Source of the DNA: Savagea serpentis
GTDB lineage: Bacteria; Bacillota; Bacilli; Bacillales_A; Planococcaceae
Assembly (NCBI RefSeq): GCF_015351395.1
Contig: NZ_JADKPV010000005.1
Coordinates: 124,001 to 188,000, forward strand
Direction: 5' to 3'
Length of the DNA stretch: 64,000 bases
This document shows, one piece after another, positions 37,052 through 46,545 of the stretch; position 1 is the stretch's first letter, and each line of letters opens with the position of its first letter. The notes beneath the pieces were generated by a model. The model did no database searches and was not told the origin of the DNA. It was given only the letters and a program-made list of their open reading frames with translations. A program made the translations under genes and the position numbers.

Positions 37052-37460
37052 AACTTTTGGAAAACTGTTCATTTTGAGCAGTTTTTCTTTTTTTAGGCCC
37101 TTTCATCCGTCCGCCACTTTTACGTATATGCGCATGCATCGCTCGCTGATACAATAAAACATCAATCGTTTCCTCTCGGTACAGAACGCCATTTTCATTC
37201 ATCGCAAATCCTTTTTTTGCAAGCACGAGAGAAGCGAGCCCGTAATCTTGCGTAATGACGAGATCTCCCGCCTTCATCCTCGCGATAATTTCAAAATCAA
37301 CTGCATCACGCCCTTCATCGACAACAACCGTCTCGGCTCGCTCATCGTAAATTTCGTGTGAGCGGTCTGTAACAATTGTCACGGAAATACAGTAGTGAGT
37401 CGCCACGTGCAATGTTTGCTTCACAACGGGTGAACCATCTGCATCAATCCATACGTGCAT
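37011..37460 (-). CDS. UPF0178 (DUF188, YaiI/YqxD) family protein
   Basis: The 149 residues match DUF188: MHVWIDADGSPVVK, DAVDFEIIARMKAGDLVITQDYGLA and the basic C-terminal RKSGGRMKGPKKR. The fold is PIN-like, so a nuclease role has been proposed but is unproven. GGAGGGG precedes the ATG by five bases. The C-terminal 14 codons overlap the end of the convergent LLM gene, with no room for a terminator between. Confidence 0.92.
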   Translation of the reverse strand: MHVWIDADGSPVVKQTLHVATHYCISVTIVTDRSHEIYDERAETVVVDEGRDAVDFEIIARMKAGDLVITQDYGLASLVLAKKGFAMNENGVLYREETIDVLLYQRAMHAHIRKSGGRMKGPKKRKTAQNEQFSKSFNQFLQSHDIRLK

Positions 37461-37585
37461 CTCATCCCCTCCTTTTTAAAAAGTATACCATTTTGTATTT
37501 TCAGTTTGTTTCCTTTAGGCAAATTATCATTTATATGATAAACTATTTTAGAATTCGAAATAGTTTAAAGGAGGTACTATATTTT

Positions 37586-38953
37586 ATGGTACAAGCACAT
37601 ATTATTTTACAAGATGATGCGCGCATTACGCGTCAGCTCGAAGCGACAACGTATATGAACGAACAAGAAGGAACATTCACAACAGCATTTATCGATGGCG
37701 ATCTTTACTATGTCGTTCGTCCTTCTGCGTTAAAAGAAGGTACACTCGATGAAGTTCGCTCACTCGCTGGCGACATTTCTCGCCATGCGCAACAAGCAAA
37801 AATTGAGCGCGTTACAACGACACAACAAGTAGTTGACACACTTATGAACGATGCAACGACTGCATTCGTTGAAGGCTTCCACCTCGGTGCGTACGCATTC
37901 GATAAATACAAATCGAAAAAGGCAAACCCGGTCGCACAACTGATCATTGAAGGATCGGATGCAGAAGCGGTCTCACTCGGAAAAACACGAGCGGACGCGA
38001 TGGCTTTAGCACGCGACTTAATGAATGAAGTGTCAGACCATTTAAACCCTGAATATTATGCAGAATGGATGGCAGAACATTTCGCTTCGACGAACGTTGA
38101 CGTGACGATTTTAGATCGCGATGCTTTAATCGAACATGAAATGAACGGCGTTTTAACAGTCGGACAAGGCAGTAAATACGAACAGCGATTTGCTGAACTC
38201 CGCCTCGCAAACAATCCATCTAAACCACTCGTTGCACTCGTCGGTAAAGGAGTGACATTCGATACGGGTGGTATCAGCTTAAAATCAGGTGCTGACTTAT
38301 CCGATATGCGTATGGATATGGGTGGCTCTGCTGCTGTCGTCGGTGCAATGCATCTACTCGCAGAAACGAATGCAGACGTCAACGTTATCGGACTCATCCC
38401 AATGGTTGAAAACGCACCAGACAATACGAGCGTCTACCCTGGTGAAATTATTACGTATAAAAACGGTACGACCGTACAAGTTGGCAACACTGATGCAGAA
38501 GGTCGCCTCATTTTAGCAGACGCGCTCCTTCGTGCAGACGAACTCGGTGCTGAGTACGTCGTAGATATCGCAACATTAACAGGTGCGATTCATAACGCAC
38601 TCGGCACAGACATTGCAGGTGTCTTCGGCAATGATGAATCACTCGCTTTTGAAATGAAAAAAATCGGGGACGAAAACGGTGACTTCAACTGGCCAATGCC
38701 ACTCGTCCAAAGTTATAACCGCGGCTTAAAGAGCGATTATGCCGACTTAAATAACATCAGTAATCTCGGATTCGCTGGTTCTATTACAGCTGGTCTCTTC
38801 TTACAACATTTCGTGAAACCAGAAACGAAATGGTTACACGTTGATATGGCGGGAACGATGGAAGCTCCTGCTGCAAAAGGCTATTATGCCAAATCAGCAA
38901 CAGGCTTTGGAGCACGTTTACTCGCAGACTACGCGATGAACATTTCAAAATAA
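37586..38953 (+). CDS. Leucyl aminopeptidase, M17 family
   Basis: This cytosolic di-metal aminopeptidase releases N-terminal residues from peptides. The 455 residues have a variable N-terminal domain and a catalytic domain with VGKGVTFDTGGISLKSG, the signature NTDAEGRL, and the metal-binding MDMGGSAAV. I start it at the ATG at 37586 because AAAGGAGGT stands ten bases upstream; the frame stays open further 5' but across the promoter and into the neighbouring gene. A bidirectional terminator follows. Confidence 0.94.
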   Translation: MVQAHIILQDDARITRQLEATTYMNEQEGTFTTAFIDGDLYYVVRPSALKEGTLDEVRSLAGDISRHAQQAKIERVTTTQQVVDTLMNDATTAFVEGFHLGAYAFDKYKSKKANPVAQLIIEGSDAEAVSLGKTRADAMALARDLMNEVSDHLNPEYYAEWMAEHFASTNVDVTILDRDALIEHEMNGVLTVGQGSKYEQRFAELRLANNPSKPLVALVGKGVTFDTGGISLKSGADLSDMRMDMGGSAAVVGAMHLLAETNADVNVIGLIPMVENAPDNTSVYPGEIITYKNGTTVQVGNTDAEGRLILADALLRADELGAEYVVDIATLTGAIHNALGTDIAGVFGNDESLAFEMKKIGDENGDFNWPMPLVQSYNRGLKSDYADLNNISNLGFAGSITAGLFLQHFVKPETKWLHVDMAGTMEAPAAKGYYAKSATGFGARLLADYAMNISK

Positions 38954-38958
38954 TAAAC

Positions 38959-39008
38959 AAAACTCGTAAACGGTCGGATTGTTCCGCACCATTTACGAGT
39001 TTTTTTAT
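38959..39008. terminator. Bidirectional terminator
   Basis: AACTCGTAAA and TTTACGAGTT form a 10-bp stem with an internal CGG-CCG step and T7 tail. It ends the aminopeptidase gene and overlaps the ktrA-like stop region on the other strand. Confidence 0.85.
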
Positions 39009-39664
39009 AATAATATTTCTTTTTCAAAATGATGAATGTCGAGGTCTGAGCCAATGACGACTAGTATATCTCCATCTTTAATCCGTTCAATCGCTTGAGG
39101 CGAAACGAGAAGATGATTGTCACGCTTAATCGCCACAATATTAATTCCGTATTGTGCACGAATATCTAAATCGATTAACGTATGTCCGACGAGTTCACGG
39201 TTCGCTTGTACTTCCACAATGGAGTACTCATCTGATAGCTCTAAATAATCTAAAATATTATTCGATAGCATATTATTCGCCATACGACGTCCCATATCTC
39301 GCTCAGGATGAACGACTTGATCCGCTCCGATTTTAAGCAACACTTTCTCATGGTGATCATTTTGCGCTTTCACCGTAATACGAGGTACTCCAATTTCCTT
39401 TAAAATTAATGTTGTCAAAATACTCGCTTGAATATTTTCACCGATCGCGACAACGACATGTTCGAAATTTCGAATACCGAGCGAACGCAATACCGATTCA
39501 TCCGTCGTATCTGCCACGACCGCTTGTGTTGCGATTTGTGCAAATTCATCCACTTTCTCCGAATCGATATCGATTGCCATAACACTCGCACCAAGCGCTA
39601 CTAATTCTTGTACGATGCTTCCTCCGAGACGCCCTAAGCCGATGACGGCAAACTCTTTTTTCAT
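39005..39664 (-). CDS. Potassium uptake regulator KtrA/KtrC (RCK protein)
   Basis: This cytosolic gating ring subunit controls Ktr potassium channels. The 219 residues have an RCK_N Rossmann domain (VIGLGRLGGSIVQEL, AIDIDSEKVDE, ADTTDESVLRSLG) that binds ATP/ADP, and a C-terminal RCK_C domain (about 135-219) that in S. aureus KtrA binds cyclic di-AMP. No ktrB gene is next to it, which is also the case for ktrC in B. subtilis. It is monocistronic. Confidence 0.94.
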   Translation of the reverse strand: MKKEFAVIGLGRLGGSIVQELVALGASVMAIDIDSEKVDEFAQIATQAVVADTTDESVLRSLGIRNFEHVVVAIGENIQASILTTLILKEIGVPRITVKAQNDHHEKVLLKIGADQVVHPERDMGRRMANNMLSNNILDYLELSDEYSIVEVQANRELVGHTLIDLDIRAQYGINIVAIKRDNHLLVSPQAIERIKDGDILVVIGSDLDIHHFEKEILL

Positions 39665-39774
39665 CTTAATCCTTCTTCCCTATTTTTTCTTTATAGTGTA
39701 TCACGTTCCCTTTCATGTATCGAATGAAAGCGTCAACCTACCTTAAAAAATCATGTAAAACACACAAAAAACTA

Positions 39775-39802
39775 TTGCAAATCGCAAAGAAATGATTATA
39801 AT
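39775..39802 (+). promoter_or_regulatory. Promoter of the XRE-potABCD operon
   Basis: TTGCAA (39775-39780), a 16-bp spacer and TATAAT (39797-39802). It lies 65 bp before the regulator gene. Confidence 0.8.
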
Positions 39803-39816
39803 TAAAAAGGTTGAAA

Positions 39817-39848
39817 TAAACTTTAAGTTTACTATTACTAAACTTTAA
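39817..39848 (+). promoter_or_regulatory. Candidate operator of the XRE-cupin regulator
   Basis: The palindrome TAAACTTTAAGTTTA (39817-39831) is followed by a second TAAACTTTAA (39839-39848) with its start 22 bp from the first, two helical turns. Both lie just downstream of the -10 box, where a bound repressor would block transcription. I infer autoregulation by the gene that follows. Confidence 0.6.
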
Positions 39849-39867
39849 TCATAAAGGAGCGTGTGCT

Positions 39868-40410
39868 GTGGATATCGGAAGAAAGATTAAAAATTTACGA
39901 CTTCAAAAAGGATTGACACAAGAAGAACTCGGGGAGCGGACCGATTTATCGAAAGGATTTATTTCGCAATTAGAACGTGATTTAAACTCCCCTTCTATCG
40001 AAACATTATTTTTACTTTTAGAAGTGCTCGGTTCCAGTCCAAAAGAATTTTTTGACGAACCAAAAAAATTAGGAAAAGTCGTCTATCGTGCGAGCGATCA
40101 AACGGTCTATACAAATGAAGATTTACGATACGATATTCGATGGCTCATCCCACGCTCAAACGAAAATGAAATGGATCCTGTCCATATTACATTGCAACCG
40201 GGCGGAGCCTTTAAAGAATATGAACCATCGGAAGCTGAAACGTTTATTTACGTTTTGAAAGGGAAAATTACCATTACGATTGGCACGAAACAATTTACTG
40301 CAAAAGAAGGTGACTCTGTCTATTTTGAATCACTCGACCATCATCAAATTCAAAATGCGAGTAAAAAAGTGAGTGAATTTTTATTAATTGCGACAGAATC
40401 ATACTTATAA
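39868..40410 (+). CDS. XRE-cupin transcriptional regulator of the polyamine operon
   Basis: The 180 residues have an XRE helix-turn-helix (GRKIKNLRLQKGLTQEEL, then SKGFISQLERDLNSPS) and a C-terminal cupin domain from about 100 (LQPGGAFKEYEPSEAETFIYVLKG) that probably senses a small ligand. It starts with GTG, eight bases after AAAGGAG, 12 bp before potA. The same arrangement is found upstream of potABCD in Staphylococcus and other Bacillales, so control by spermidine or putrescine is likely. Confidence 0.92.
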   Translation: MDIGRKIKNLRLQKGLTQEELGERTDLSKGFISQLERDLNSPSIETLFLLLEVLGSSPKEFFDEPKKLGKVVYRASDQTVYTNEDLRYDIRWLIPRSNENEMDPVHITLQPGGAFKEYEPSEAETFIYVLKGKITITIGTKQFTAKEGDSVYFESLDHHQIQNASKKVSEFLLIATESYL

Positions 40411-40422
40411 AGGAGGGTCATT

Positions 40423-41523
40423 ATGACAAAACCAATTATCCGTTTCGAACATGTATCGATGAATTATAATGATTCGAAGCTCATTTTAGATGATATTAGC
40501 TTTGAATTAGAAGAGGGGAAATTTTACACATTACTCGGACCATCAGGCTGTGGAAAGACAACCATTCTTCGACTCATTGCAGGCTTTATGGAACCAACTC
40601 AAGGCGATATTTATTTTGATGGCGAGCTCGTCAATAATATTCCAGCGAATGAGCGACAAGTAAATACCGTCTTTCAAGATTATGCACTCTTTCCCCATTT
40701 AAATGTCTTTGAAAATGTCGCTTTTGGACTTCGCATAAAAAAAGTGAACAATAAAGAAGTGACAGAACGTGTACTCGAAGCATTGAAATTCGTGAGCTTA
40801 GCTGGTTTTGAAAATCGTGAAATTACTGAAATGTCAGGTGGACAACGCCAACGTGTAGCGATTGCCCGCGCAATTGTCAACGACCCTAAAGTGATTTTAC
40901 TCGATGAACCACTATCCGCTCTCGACTTAAAATTGCGTTCTGAAATGCAATATGAGCTTCGCGAACTACAACAACGACTCGGTAAAACATTCGTCTTCGT
41001 CACACATGACCAAGAAGAAGCGCTCGCGATGAGCGATGAAATTTTCGTCATGAATGAAGGGAAAATCCAACAATCTGGCACTCCCCTCGATATTTATGAC
41101 GAACCGATCAACCGCTTTGTCGCAGACTTTATCGGAGAATCCAACATCGTCGAAGGAAGAATGGTGCGCGATTATCTCGTCGAATTTAACGGCAAACAGT
41201 TTGAATGTGTCGATGGCGGAGTGAAGCCGAATGAAAAAGTAGACATTATCATTCGCCCCGAAGACCTCGTCATCACTACGCAAGGAGCGGGTATGATTGA
41301 TGTCGAAGTCGATACTCAACTGTTCCGTGGCGTCCATTATGAATTGTCTACGTATGACGCAGATGGTAATGAATGGCTCGTCCATTCAACAAAAAAAGCA
41401 GAAGTAGGTGAAACGATCGGACTCCATTTCGACCCTGAAGATGTTCACGTCATGCGCTTAAATGAAACAGAAGAAGCTTTCGACATACGGATGGAAGCAT
41501 ACGGAGGTGCTGAAGATGAATAA
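40423..41523 (+). CDS. potA: Spermidine/putrescine ABC transporter ATPase
   Basis: The 366-residue ATPase has Walker [10 protein letters not shown], the signature [14 protein letters not shown], Walker [13 protein letters not shown] and the switch histidine in [17 protein letters not shown]-terminal TOBE domain (about 290-350) follows. It energises the PotBC permease. Its stop overlaps the potB start by 8 bp. Confidence 0.95.
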   Translation: MTKPIIRFEHVSMNYNDSKLILDDISFELEEGKFYTLLGPSGCGKTTILRLIAGFMEPTQGDIYFDGELVNNIPANERQVNTVFQDYALFPHLNVFENVAFGLRIKKVNNKEVTERVLEALKFVSLAGFENREITEMSGGQRQRVAIARAIVNDPKVILLDEPLSALDLKLRSEMQYELRELQQRLGKTFVFVTHDQEEALAMSDEIFVMNEGKIQQSGTPLDIYDEPINRFVADFIGESNIVEGRMVRDYLVEFNGKQFECVDGGVKPNEKVDIIIRPEDLVITTQGAGMIDVEVDTQLFRGVHYELSTYDADGNEWLVHSTKKAEVGETIGLHFDPEDVHVMRLNETEEAFDIRMEAYGGAEDE

Positions 41524-42340
41524 ATCCAATTTTCGACCATGGTATATGATTCCGTACATGATTTGGATTGCTTTTTTCGTCATCGCTCCGATTGTACTCA
41601 TTTTTTATTACTCGTTTTTTGACATTACTGGCGCTTTTACATGGACCAATTACGTTGATTTTTTCAAATCGACTTATCTTATTTTAACAATCAATTCTTT
41701 CTGGTATGCGTTTCTCATTACATTTTTCACACTCCTGATCGCATATCCGACCGCTTACTTCATTACTAAAACGAAACATAAACAGTTGTGGTTATTGCTC
41801 GTCATCGTTCCGAGCTGGATTAATCTTTTACTCAAAACGTATGCCTTCATCGGAATTATGGGATTGCACGGACCGATCAATGCATTCATTACAGCACTCG
41901 GATTCGATCAACAACAAATTTTATTTACCGATTTTAGTTTCGTGTTTGTCGCGGTGTACATTTTTATTCCATTTATGATTTTGCCTATTTTCAATGCGCT
42001 CGATCAATTAAATCCTTCTTATTTAGATGCGGCGAAAGATTTAGGGGCAAGCGGTTGGACGACATTCCGAAAAGTCATTTGGCCCCTGACATTAAACGGG
42101 GTGAAATCCGGTGTGCAAGTCGTCTTTATTCCTGCGCTCTCGCTCTTTATGATTACGCGACTCATTGCCGGGAATAAAGTCATTACCCTTGGAACAGCGA
42201 TCGAACAACAATTTCTCGTCACACAAAACTGGGGAATGGGTTCGACAATTGCCGTATTCTTAATTATTTTCATGTTCATCATTATGCGCTTAACCGCGAC
42301 GAAAGAGATCGGAGGGAAAAAACATGACAAAGTTAAGTAA
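41516..42340 (+). CDS. potB: Spermidine/putrescine ABC transporter permease PotB
   Basis: The 274-residue protein has six membrane helices and the EAA loop [21 protein letters not shown] that docks the ATPase. The start is the ATG at 41516, six bases after GGAGGTG; the frame is open further upstream but only inside potA. It overlaps potA by 8 bp and potC by 17 bp, indicating translational coupling. Confidence 0.94.
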   Translation: MNKSNFRPWYMIPYMIWIAFFVIAPIVLIFYYSFFDITGAFTWTNYVDFFKSTYLILTINSFWYAFLITFFTLLIAYPTAYFITKTKHKQLWLLLVIVPSWINLLLKTYAFIGIMGLHGPINAFITALGFDQQQILFTDFSFVFVAVYIFIPFMILPIFNALDQLNPSYLDAAKDLGASGWTTFRKVIWPLTLNGVKSGVQVVFIPALSLFMITRLIAGNKVITLGTAIEQQFLVTQNWGMGSTIAVFLIIFMFIIMRLTATKEIGGKKHDKVK

Positions 42341-43124
42341 AGGACCAAAAATTTATTTAGCGTTCGTGTTTCTCATTTTGTACTTACCGATCTTCTATCT
42401 CATTTTTTACTCCTTTAATTCTGGAGGAAAAATGAGTCATTTCGAAAGTTTTACTTGGGAACATTATGCCGCTGTTTTTGAAGATACGCGCCTGCTCGTC
42501 ATCGTCTTAAATACTATTATTATCGCGCTCTTTTCCGCGCTCATCTCGACGACAATCGGCACGCTCGGCGCATTGTCTATCTATTTTATGAAAAATAAAA
42601 AAGCACGTGAAACCGTACTCTCCTTAAACAATATTTTAATTGTCAGCCCCGATGTCATTATCGGTGCGAGTTTCTTAATTTTATTTACGATGCTCGGGGT
42701 GAAACTCGGATTCGCTTCTGTTTTAATCTCTCATGCGGCGTTTAGTATTCCGATTGTCGTCATTATGATTTTGCCTAAATTATTTGAAATGAATACATCG
42801 TTAATCGATGCAGCACTCGACCTTGGTGCTACGCGAAAAGATGTGTTAAAACGGGTCATTCTTCCGTACATTCAACCTGGTATTTTTGCGGGCTTCTTTC
42901 TCGCGTTGACGTATTCTTTAGATGATTTCGCCGTCACTTTTTTCGTTACAGGAAACGGTTTTTCAACATTATCTGTTGAAATTTACTCAATGGCGCGAAC
43001 CGGGGTCACTTTAACAATTAACGCGTTGTCTGCAATTTTATTCGTCGTGACGATTTTACTCGTCGTCGGCTATTACTTCATTAGCAAACGCTCCAAAACT
43101 TCGATCGCGGGGGTGAAACGATGA
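42324..43124 (+). CDS. potC: Spermidine/putrescine ABC transporter permease PotC
   Basis: The 266 residues form six membrane helices with the EAA loop DAALDLGATRKDVLKRVILPY. It pairs with PotB. GGAGGG precedes the ATG. It overlaps potD by 4 bp (ATGA). Confidence 0.94.
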   Translation: MTKLSKGPKIYLAFVFLILYLPIFYLIFYSFNSGGKMSHFESFTWEHYAAVFEDTRLLVIVLNTIIIALFSALISTTIGTLGALSIYFMKNKKARETVLSLNNILIVSPDVIIGASFLILFTMLGVKLGFASVLISHAAFSIPIVVIMILPKLFEMNTSLIDAALDLGATRKDVLKRVILPYIQPGIFAGFFLALTYSLDDFAVTFFVTGNGFSTLSVEIYSMARTGVTLTINALSAILFVVTILLVVGYYFISKRSKTSIAGVKR

Positions 43125-44194
43125 AACCACTCATTCAAAGTGCCATTGCAATTTTAATCGTCGGTTTTATGATGCTTGGCATCGTTTGGAAACTCGAACA
43201 AGGTTCCGCTTCTGGAACGACAGATTCCATCACCGTCTATAATTGGGGAGATTATATAGACCCTGATGTGTTAAAACAATTTGAGCAAGAAACCGGCATT
43301 AAAGTCATTTATGAAACATTCGACTCTAATGAGGGAATGATGGGAAAAATCGAACAAGGTGGAACGAATTATGACATTACCGCTCCAAGTGAATATATGA
43401 TTGAAATGATGATGGAAAAAGACTTACTTCTTCCACTCGACCATTCCCTTTTACCAAATTTAAAAAATATCGATCCGTATTTTCTAGATTTACCTTTCGA
43501 TCCAGCAAATCGTTACTCCATTCCGTATTTTTGGGGTTCGCTCGGAATCGCTTTTAACCCTACTTTATTAGAAGGACAAACATTCGAGTCTTGGGACAAT
43601 TTATGGGACCCTTCTTTAAAACAGCGCGTCATTTTAGTCGATAGTGCGAGAGAAGTCGTCGGGATGGGGTTAAATTCCCTTCACTATTCACTGAACTCGA
43701 CTGACCCTGACGAAATTCAAGAAGCGATGGATAAGCTTGCTCTTCTCACACCTAATGTTAAAGCCGTCATCGGAGACGAAGTAACTCAGCTTATGGTAAA
43801 CGAAGAAGCCGCAGTTGCCCTCACTTGGTCAGGGCAAGCGGCAGACATGATGAACTCGAATGAAAATATCGATTATATCGTCCCGGAAGAAGGCTCTAAC
43901 TTATGGTTCGACAATTTTGTCATCCCACGCACGGCTAAAAATATCGAAGGAGCACACGCATTTTTAAACTTTTTACTCCGTCCTGATATCGCAGCGCAAA
44001 ATACCGATTACGTCGGATATACGACACCGAACGAAGCCGCTTTGGAGCTGATGGACCCTGAAGTTGTCGAAGATGAGCGTTACTATCCAGACGAAGAGAT
44101 GCGCGAACATCTCGAAGTATATCGAAACCTCGGTTTGAAAAACTTAGGCATTTACAACGAATACTTTTTAGAGTTTAAAATGGGCTTGCAATAG
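43121..44194 (+). CDS. potD: Spermidine/putrescine-binding protein PotD
   Basis: This 357-residue solute-binding protein has the PotD/PotF signature ITVYNWGDYIDPDVLKQF after an N-terminal hydrophobic segment (about 5-25), and the polyamine-site region FWGSLGIAFNP. The N terminus contains no cysteine, so it cannot be a lipoprotein; it is probably held by an uncleaved signal anchor (MLGIVWKLEQGSASG). It ends the operon and is followed by a terminator with a UUCG loop. Confidence 0.94.
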   Translation: MKPLIQSAIAILIVGFMMLGIVWKLEQGSASGTTDSITVYNWGDYIDPDVLKQFEQETGIKVIYETFDSNEGMMGKIEQGGTNYDITAPSEYMIEMMMEKDLLLPLDHSLLPNLKNIDPYFLDLPFDPANRYSIPYFWGSLGIAFNPTLLEGQTFESWDNLWDPSLKQRVILVDSAREVVGMGLNSLHYSLNSTDPDEIQEAMDKLALLTPNVKAVIGDEVTQLMVNEEAAVALTWSGQAADMMNSNENIDYIVPEEGSNLWFDNFVIPRTAKNIEGAHAFLNFLLRPDIAAQNTDYVGYTTPNEAALELMDPEVVEDERYYPDEEMREHLEVYRNLGLKNLGIYNEYFLEFKMGLQ

Positions 44195-44195
44195 C

Positions 44196-44232
44196 TTTTT
44201 AAAAACGACTATTTCGATAGTCGTTTTTAAAA
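44196..44232 (+). terminator. potABCD terminator
   Basis: AAAAACGACTAT and ATAGTCGTTTTT form a 12-bp stem capped by a TTCG tetraloop, with a T5 tail. Confidence 0.93.
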
Positions 44233-44350
44233 TTGTCAATGGATGGAAGGGAAATATTTCAAGCAAAACAACTTTTTTAAGGGATAAGGCATAATCGGTG
44301 AACTCTATGAAGAAACGGAGTATATTTAATAGAATGGGGGTGAAATATGT

Positions 44351-45580
44351 ATGAAACAACAAAATAAAATTGCGTTAAGTATTTTAATGTTAAATACATT
44401 TATTACAATGGCAGGAATCGGGCTCATTATTCCGATCATGCCACAATTTTTAAGAGGATTTGGTTCGGCTGATACAGTCGGAACCGCACTCGGCTTTATT
44501 ATTGCGACATTTTCATTTGCGCAATTTTTATTTTCGCCCATTTCTGGACGATTATCCGATAAACATGGACGTAAAAAAATTATTTTAATCGGACTTCTCA
44601 TTTATGCAGCGTCTCAATTAGCGTTCAGTTTATCTACTCAACTGTGGATGTTGTACGTTGCACGATTTTTCTCTGGATTCGGTGCAGCTTTCCTCATTCC
44701 ACCGATGATGGCATTCGTCGCGGATATTACACCGTTTGAAAGCCGTGGGAAAGGGATGGGAATGCTCGGTGCTGCGATCACATTAGGTTTTGTCGTCGGC
44801 CCAGCACTCGGTGGATTTTTAGCGAGCATCACCTTATTATTCCCATTGTACTTCGCAACAGGCGCTACATTAGTAGCTTTTATTCTTTCAATCTTCTTCC
44901 TACCGAATATCAAACCGTCTGAAGAACAATTGGAACAAGCGAAAGTGCGCGTGTCACTCGGACAACAATTAAAACAATCGACGAAAGAAAACTACTTCGT
45001 TTTATTACTCGTCATGCTCATTTTCTCATTCGGCTTAGCGAATTTCCAATCGACATTATCTCTTTTCTTAGACAAAGTCTTTTCATACGGAGCCAAAGAA
45101 ATTGCGATTGTCATTACCATTGGTGGATTTGCTGGCGTCATTATGCAATCTTTTTTCATCCAAAAATTATTTGAACGTTTTGGAGAAATGCGAATCATTT
45201 TAATTAACTTACTCATCGCAGGCATTTCGATGATGGGCATTTTATTCGTGCATCAATTTTGGTCGATTGCGCTCGTCGCAGCGATTTTCTTTACCGCTAC
45301 ATCGCTACTCCGTCCTGCAGTAAACACATTCGTTTCCAAACTCGCTTCTAAAAGTAGACAAGGATATGCAGCAGGCATGATGAATTCGTACATGAGTTTC
45401 GGAAATATGTTCGGTCCCGCTACAGCAGGATTATTGTTTGACTGGAACATTAGCGCTCCTTATATCGTAGGGATGACCGCATTAATCATTGGGTATGCCA
45501 TTACGAAAACATGGTCCATCCGCAATACTGAACTCGTTCAAATGACATCTTCTCAAAAAAAACAAAATGCACTGTCTTAA
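44351..45580 (+). CDS. MFS multidrug efflux transporter, NorA/Blt-like
   Basis: The 409-residue protein has 12 membrane helices and the drug:proton antiporter (DHA1) motifs GRLSDKHGRKK (motif A, loop 2-3) and GPALGGFLA (motif C, helix 5), which mark exporters. The closest groups are NorA and Blt. The substrate cannot be told from sequence. GGGGGTG precedes the ATG. It is monocistronic, with a bidirectional terminator behind. Confidence 0.9.
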   Translation: MKQQNKIALSILMLNTFITMAGIGLIIPIMPQFLRGFGSADTVGTALGFIIATFSFAQFLFSPISGRLSDKHGRKKIILIGLLIYAASQLAFSLSTQLWMLYVARFFSGFGAAFLIPPMMAFVADITPFESRGKGMGMLGAAITLGFVVGPALGGFLASITLLFPLYFATGATLVAFILSIFFLPNIKPSEEQLEQAKVRVSLGQQLKQSTKENYFVLLLVMLIFSFGLANFQSTLSLFLDKVFSYGAKEIAIVITIGGFAGVIMQSFFIQKLFERFGEMRIILINLLIAGISMMGILFVHQFWSIALVAAIFFTATSLLRPAVNTFVSKLASKSRQGYAAGMMNSYMSFGNMFGPATAGLLFDWNISAPYIVGMTALIIGYAITKTWSIRNTELVQMTSSQKKQNALS

Positions 45581-45619
45581 AAAAATGAGTTTAGCTCTCA
45601 GCGCTAAACTCATTTTTTT
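45579..45619. terminator. Bidirectional terminator
   Basis: AAAAATGAGTTTAGC and GCTAAACTCATTTTT form a 15-bp stem with T7 after. It serves the NorA-like gene and the CcpE-like gene. Confidence 0.92.
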
Positions 45620-45645
45620 GTTTCGAGTATCTGTCATACGATTTA

Positions 45646-46545
45646 CTATGCTAAAGATTCTAATTTTTTCCTCAGCTGAATGGCATGCATGTTTGCCACT
45701 TGTGCGAAGGCAGCAACTTGTTGGAGTTCGAAGGCTGATTCGTATCCGATCAGCCATGTATCACGTGACAATTCGACAGGACTATCTTCTTCGATGAGTG
45801 GGATCATATTGACCTCTTCTTTTCCCGTCAATGTGATGGAAGGTAAAATCGCATATCCGATTCCATTTAAGGCGAGTTGTTTACATGTTTCGATTTGATC
45901 GACAATAATTTCTCGTTGTGGATGTGCACTGAATTTTTCTTTCCACCATTTGTCAATATCCATATAATAGCTAGAGTCTGATTTAAATTGAATGAATGGG
46001 CGCTCTGAATGCATAATATCACTTACTTGATCAATTTCACGATCGACTAAATATAACTGATCGCGAAACAAATAGGTTTTTTCGCTTTTCCAATCGATAT
46101 CCCCTCGTACAATCCCGACATGGGCTTCCCCATTATGAATCGCTTGAACGATTTCTGAACTCCATCCCGTCATGAGCGATATTTTCGCATCGGGATAACG
46201 CGCGACGAAATCTTTCAATACACGAGGTAACCATGTTTGCCCGACGATTGTCGCACAAGCGATTTTCAATGTTCCATGCACTTTATTATGAAGCGAAGCA
46301 ATGAGTTCTAATGTTTCTTCTTTTCTTAATAATGTTCCCCTTGCAAAATCAATAATTAACTCACCTGCTGACGTTGGTTCAAGACCTTTTTGAGAACGGA
46401 TAAACAATTGCTCTCCCCAAGATTTCTCGATTGATTGTAGACGTTGAGATAAGGCAGGTTGAGAAATGAATAGTCGCTCTGCTGCTCTTCTCATATTGCG
46501 CTCCTCCGCCAATGTTACGATAATTTCAAATTCATTCACTGTCAT
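45646..46545 (-). CDS. LysR family regulator, CcpE-like
   Basis: The 299 residues have a LysR helix-turn-helix (NMRRAAERLFISQPALSQRL) and an effector domain. Several stretches resemble S. aureus CcpE, the citrate-responsive regulator of the TCA cycle: IVGQTWLPRVL, and IVDQIETCKQLALNGIGYAILPSI. The start is the ATG at 46545, nine bases after GGGAAGG; a TTG three codons earlier touches that site. It overlaps the end of the upstream efflux gene by 14 bp, so the two are cotranscribed. Control of the TCA cycle is inferred from similarity only. Confidence 0.86.
   Translation of the reverse strand: MTVNEFEIIVTLAEERNMRRAAERLFISQPALSQRLQSIEKSWGEQLFIRSQKGLEPTSAGELIIDFARGTLLRKEETLELIASLHNKVHGTLKIACATIVGQTWLPRVLKDFVARYPDAKISLMTGWSSEIVQAIHNGEAHVGIVRGDIDWKSEKTYLFRDQLYLVDREIDQVSDIMHSERPFIQFKSDSSYYMDIDKWWKEKFSAHPQREIIVDQIETCKQLALNGIGYAILPSITLTGKEEVNMIPLIEEDSPVELSRDTWLIGYESAFELQQVAAFAQVANMHAIQLRKKLESLA

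Noticed and set aside
37376-37585. In-frame 5' extension of the leucyl aminopeptidase by 70 codons
   Set aside because: It covers the divergent UPF0178 start and the promoter region, while a strong AAAGGAGGT precedes the internal ATG at 37586, which gives the normal protein length.
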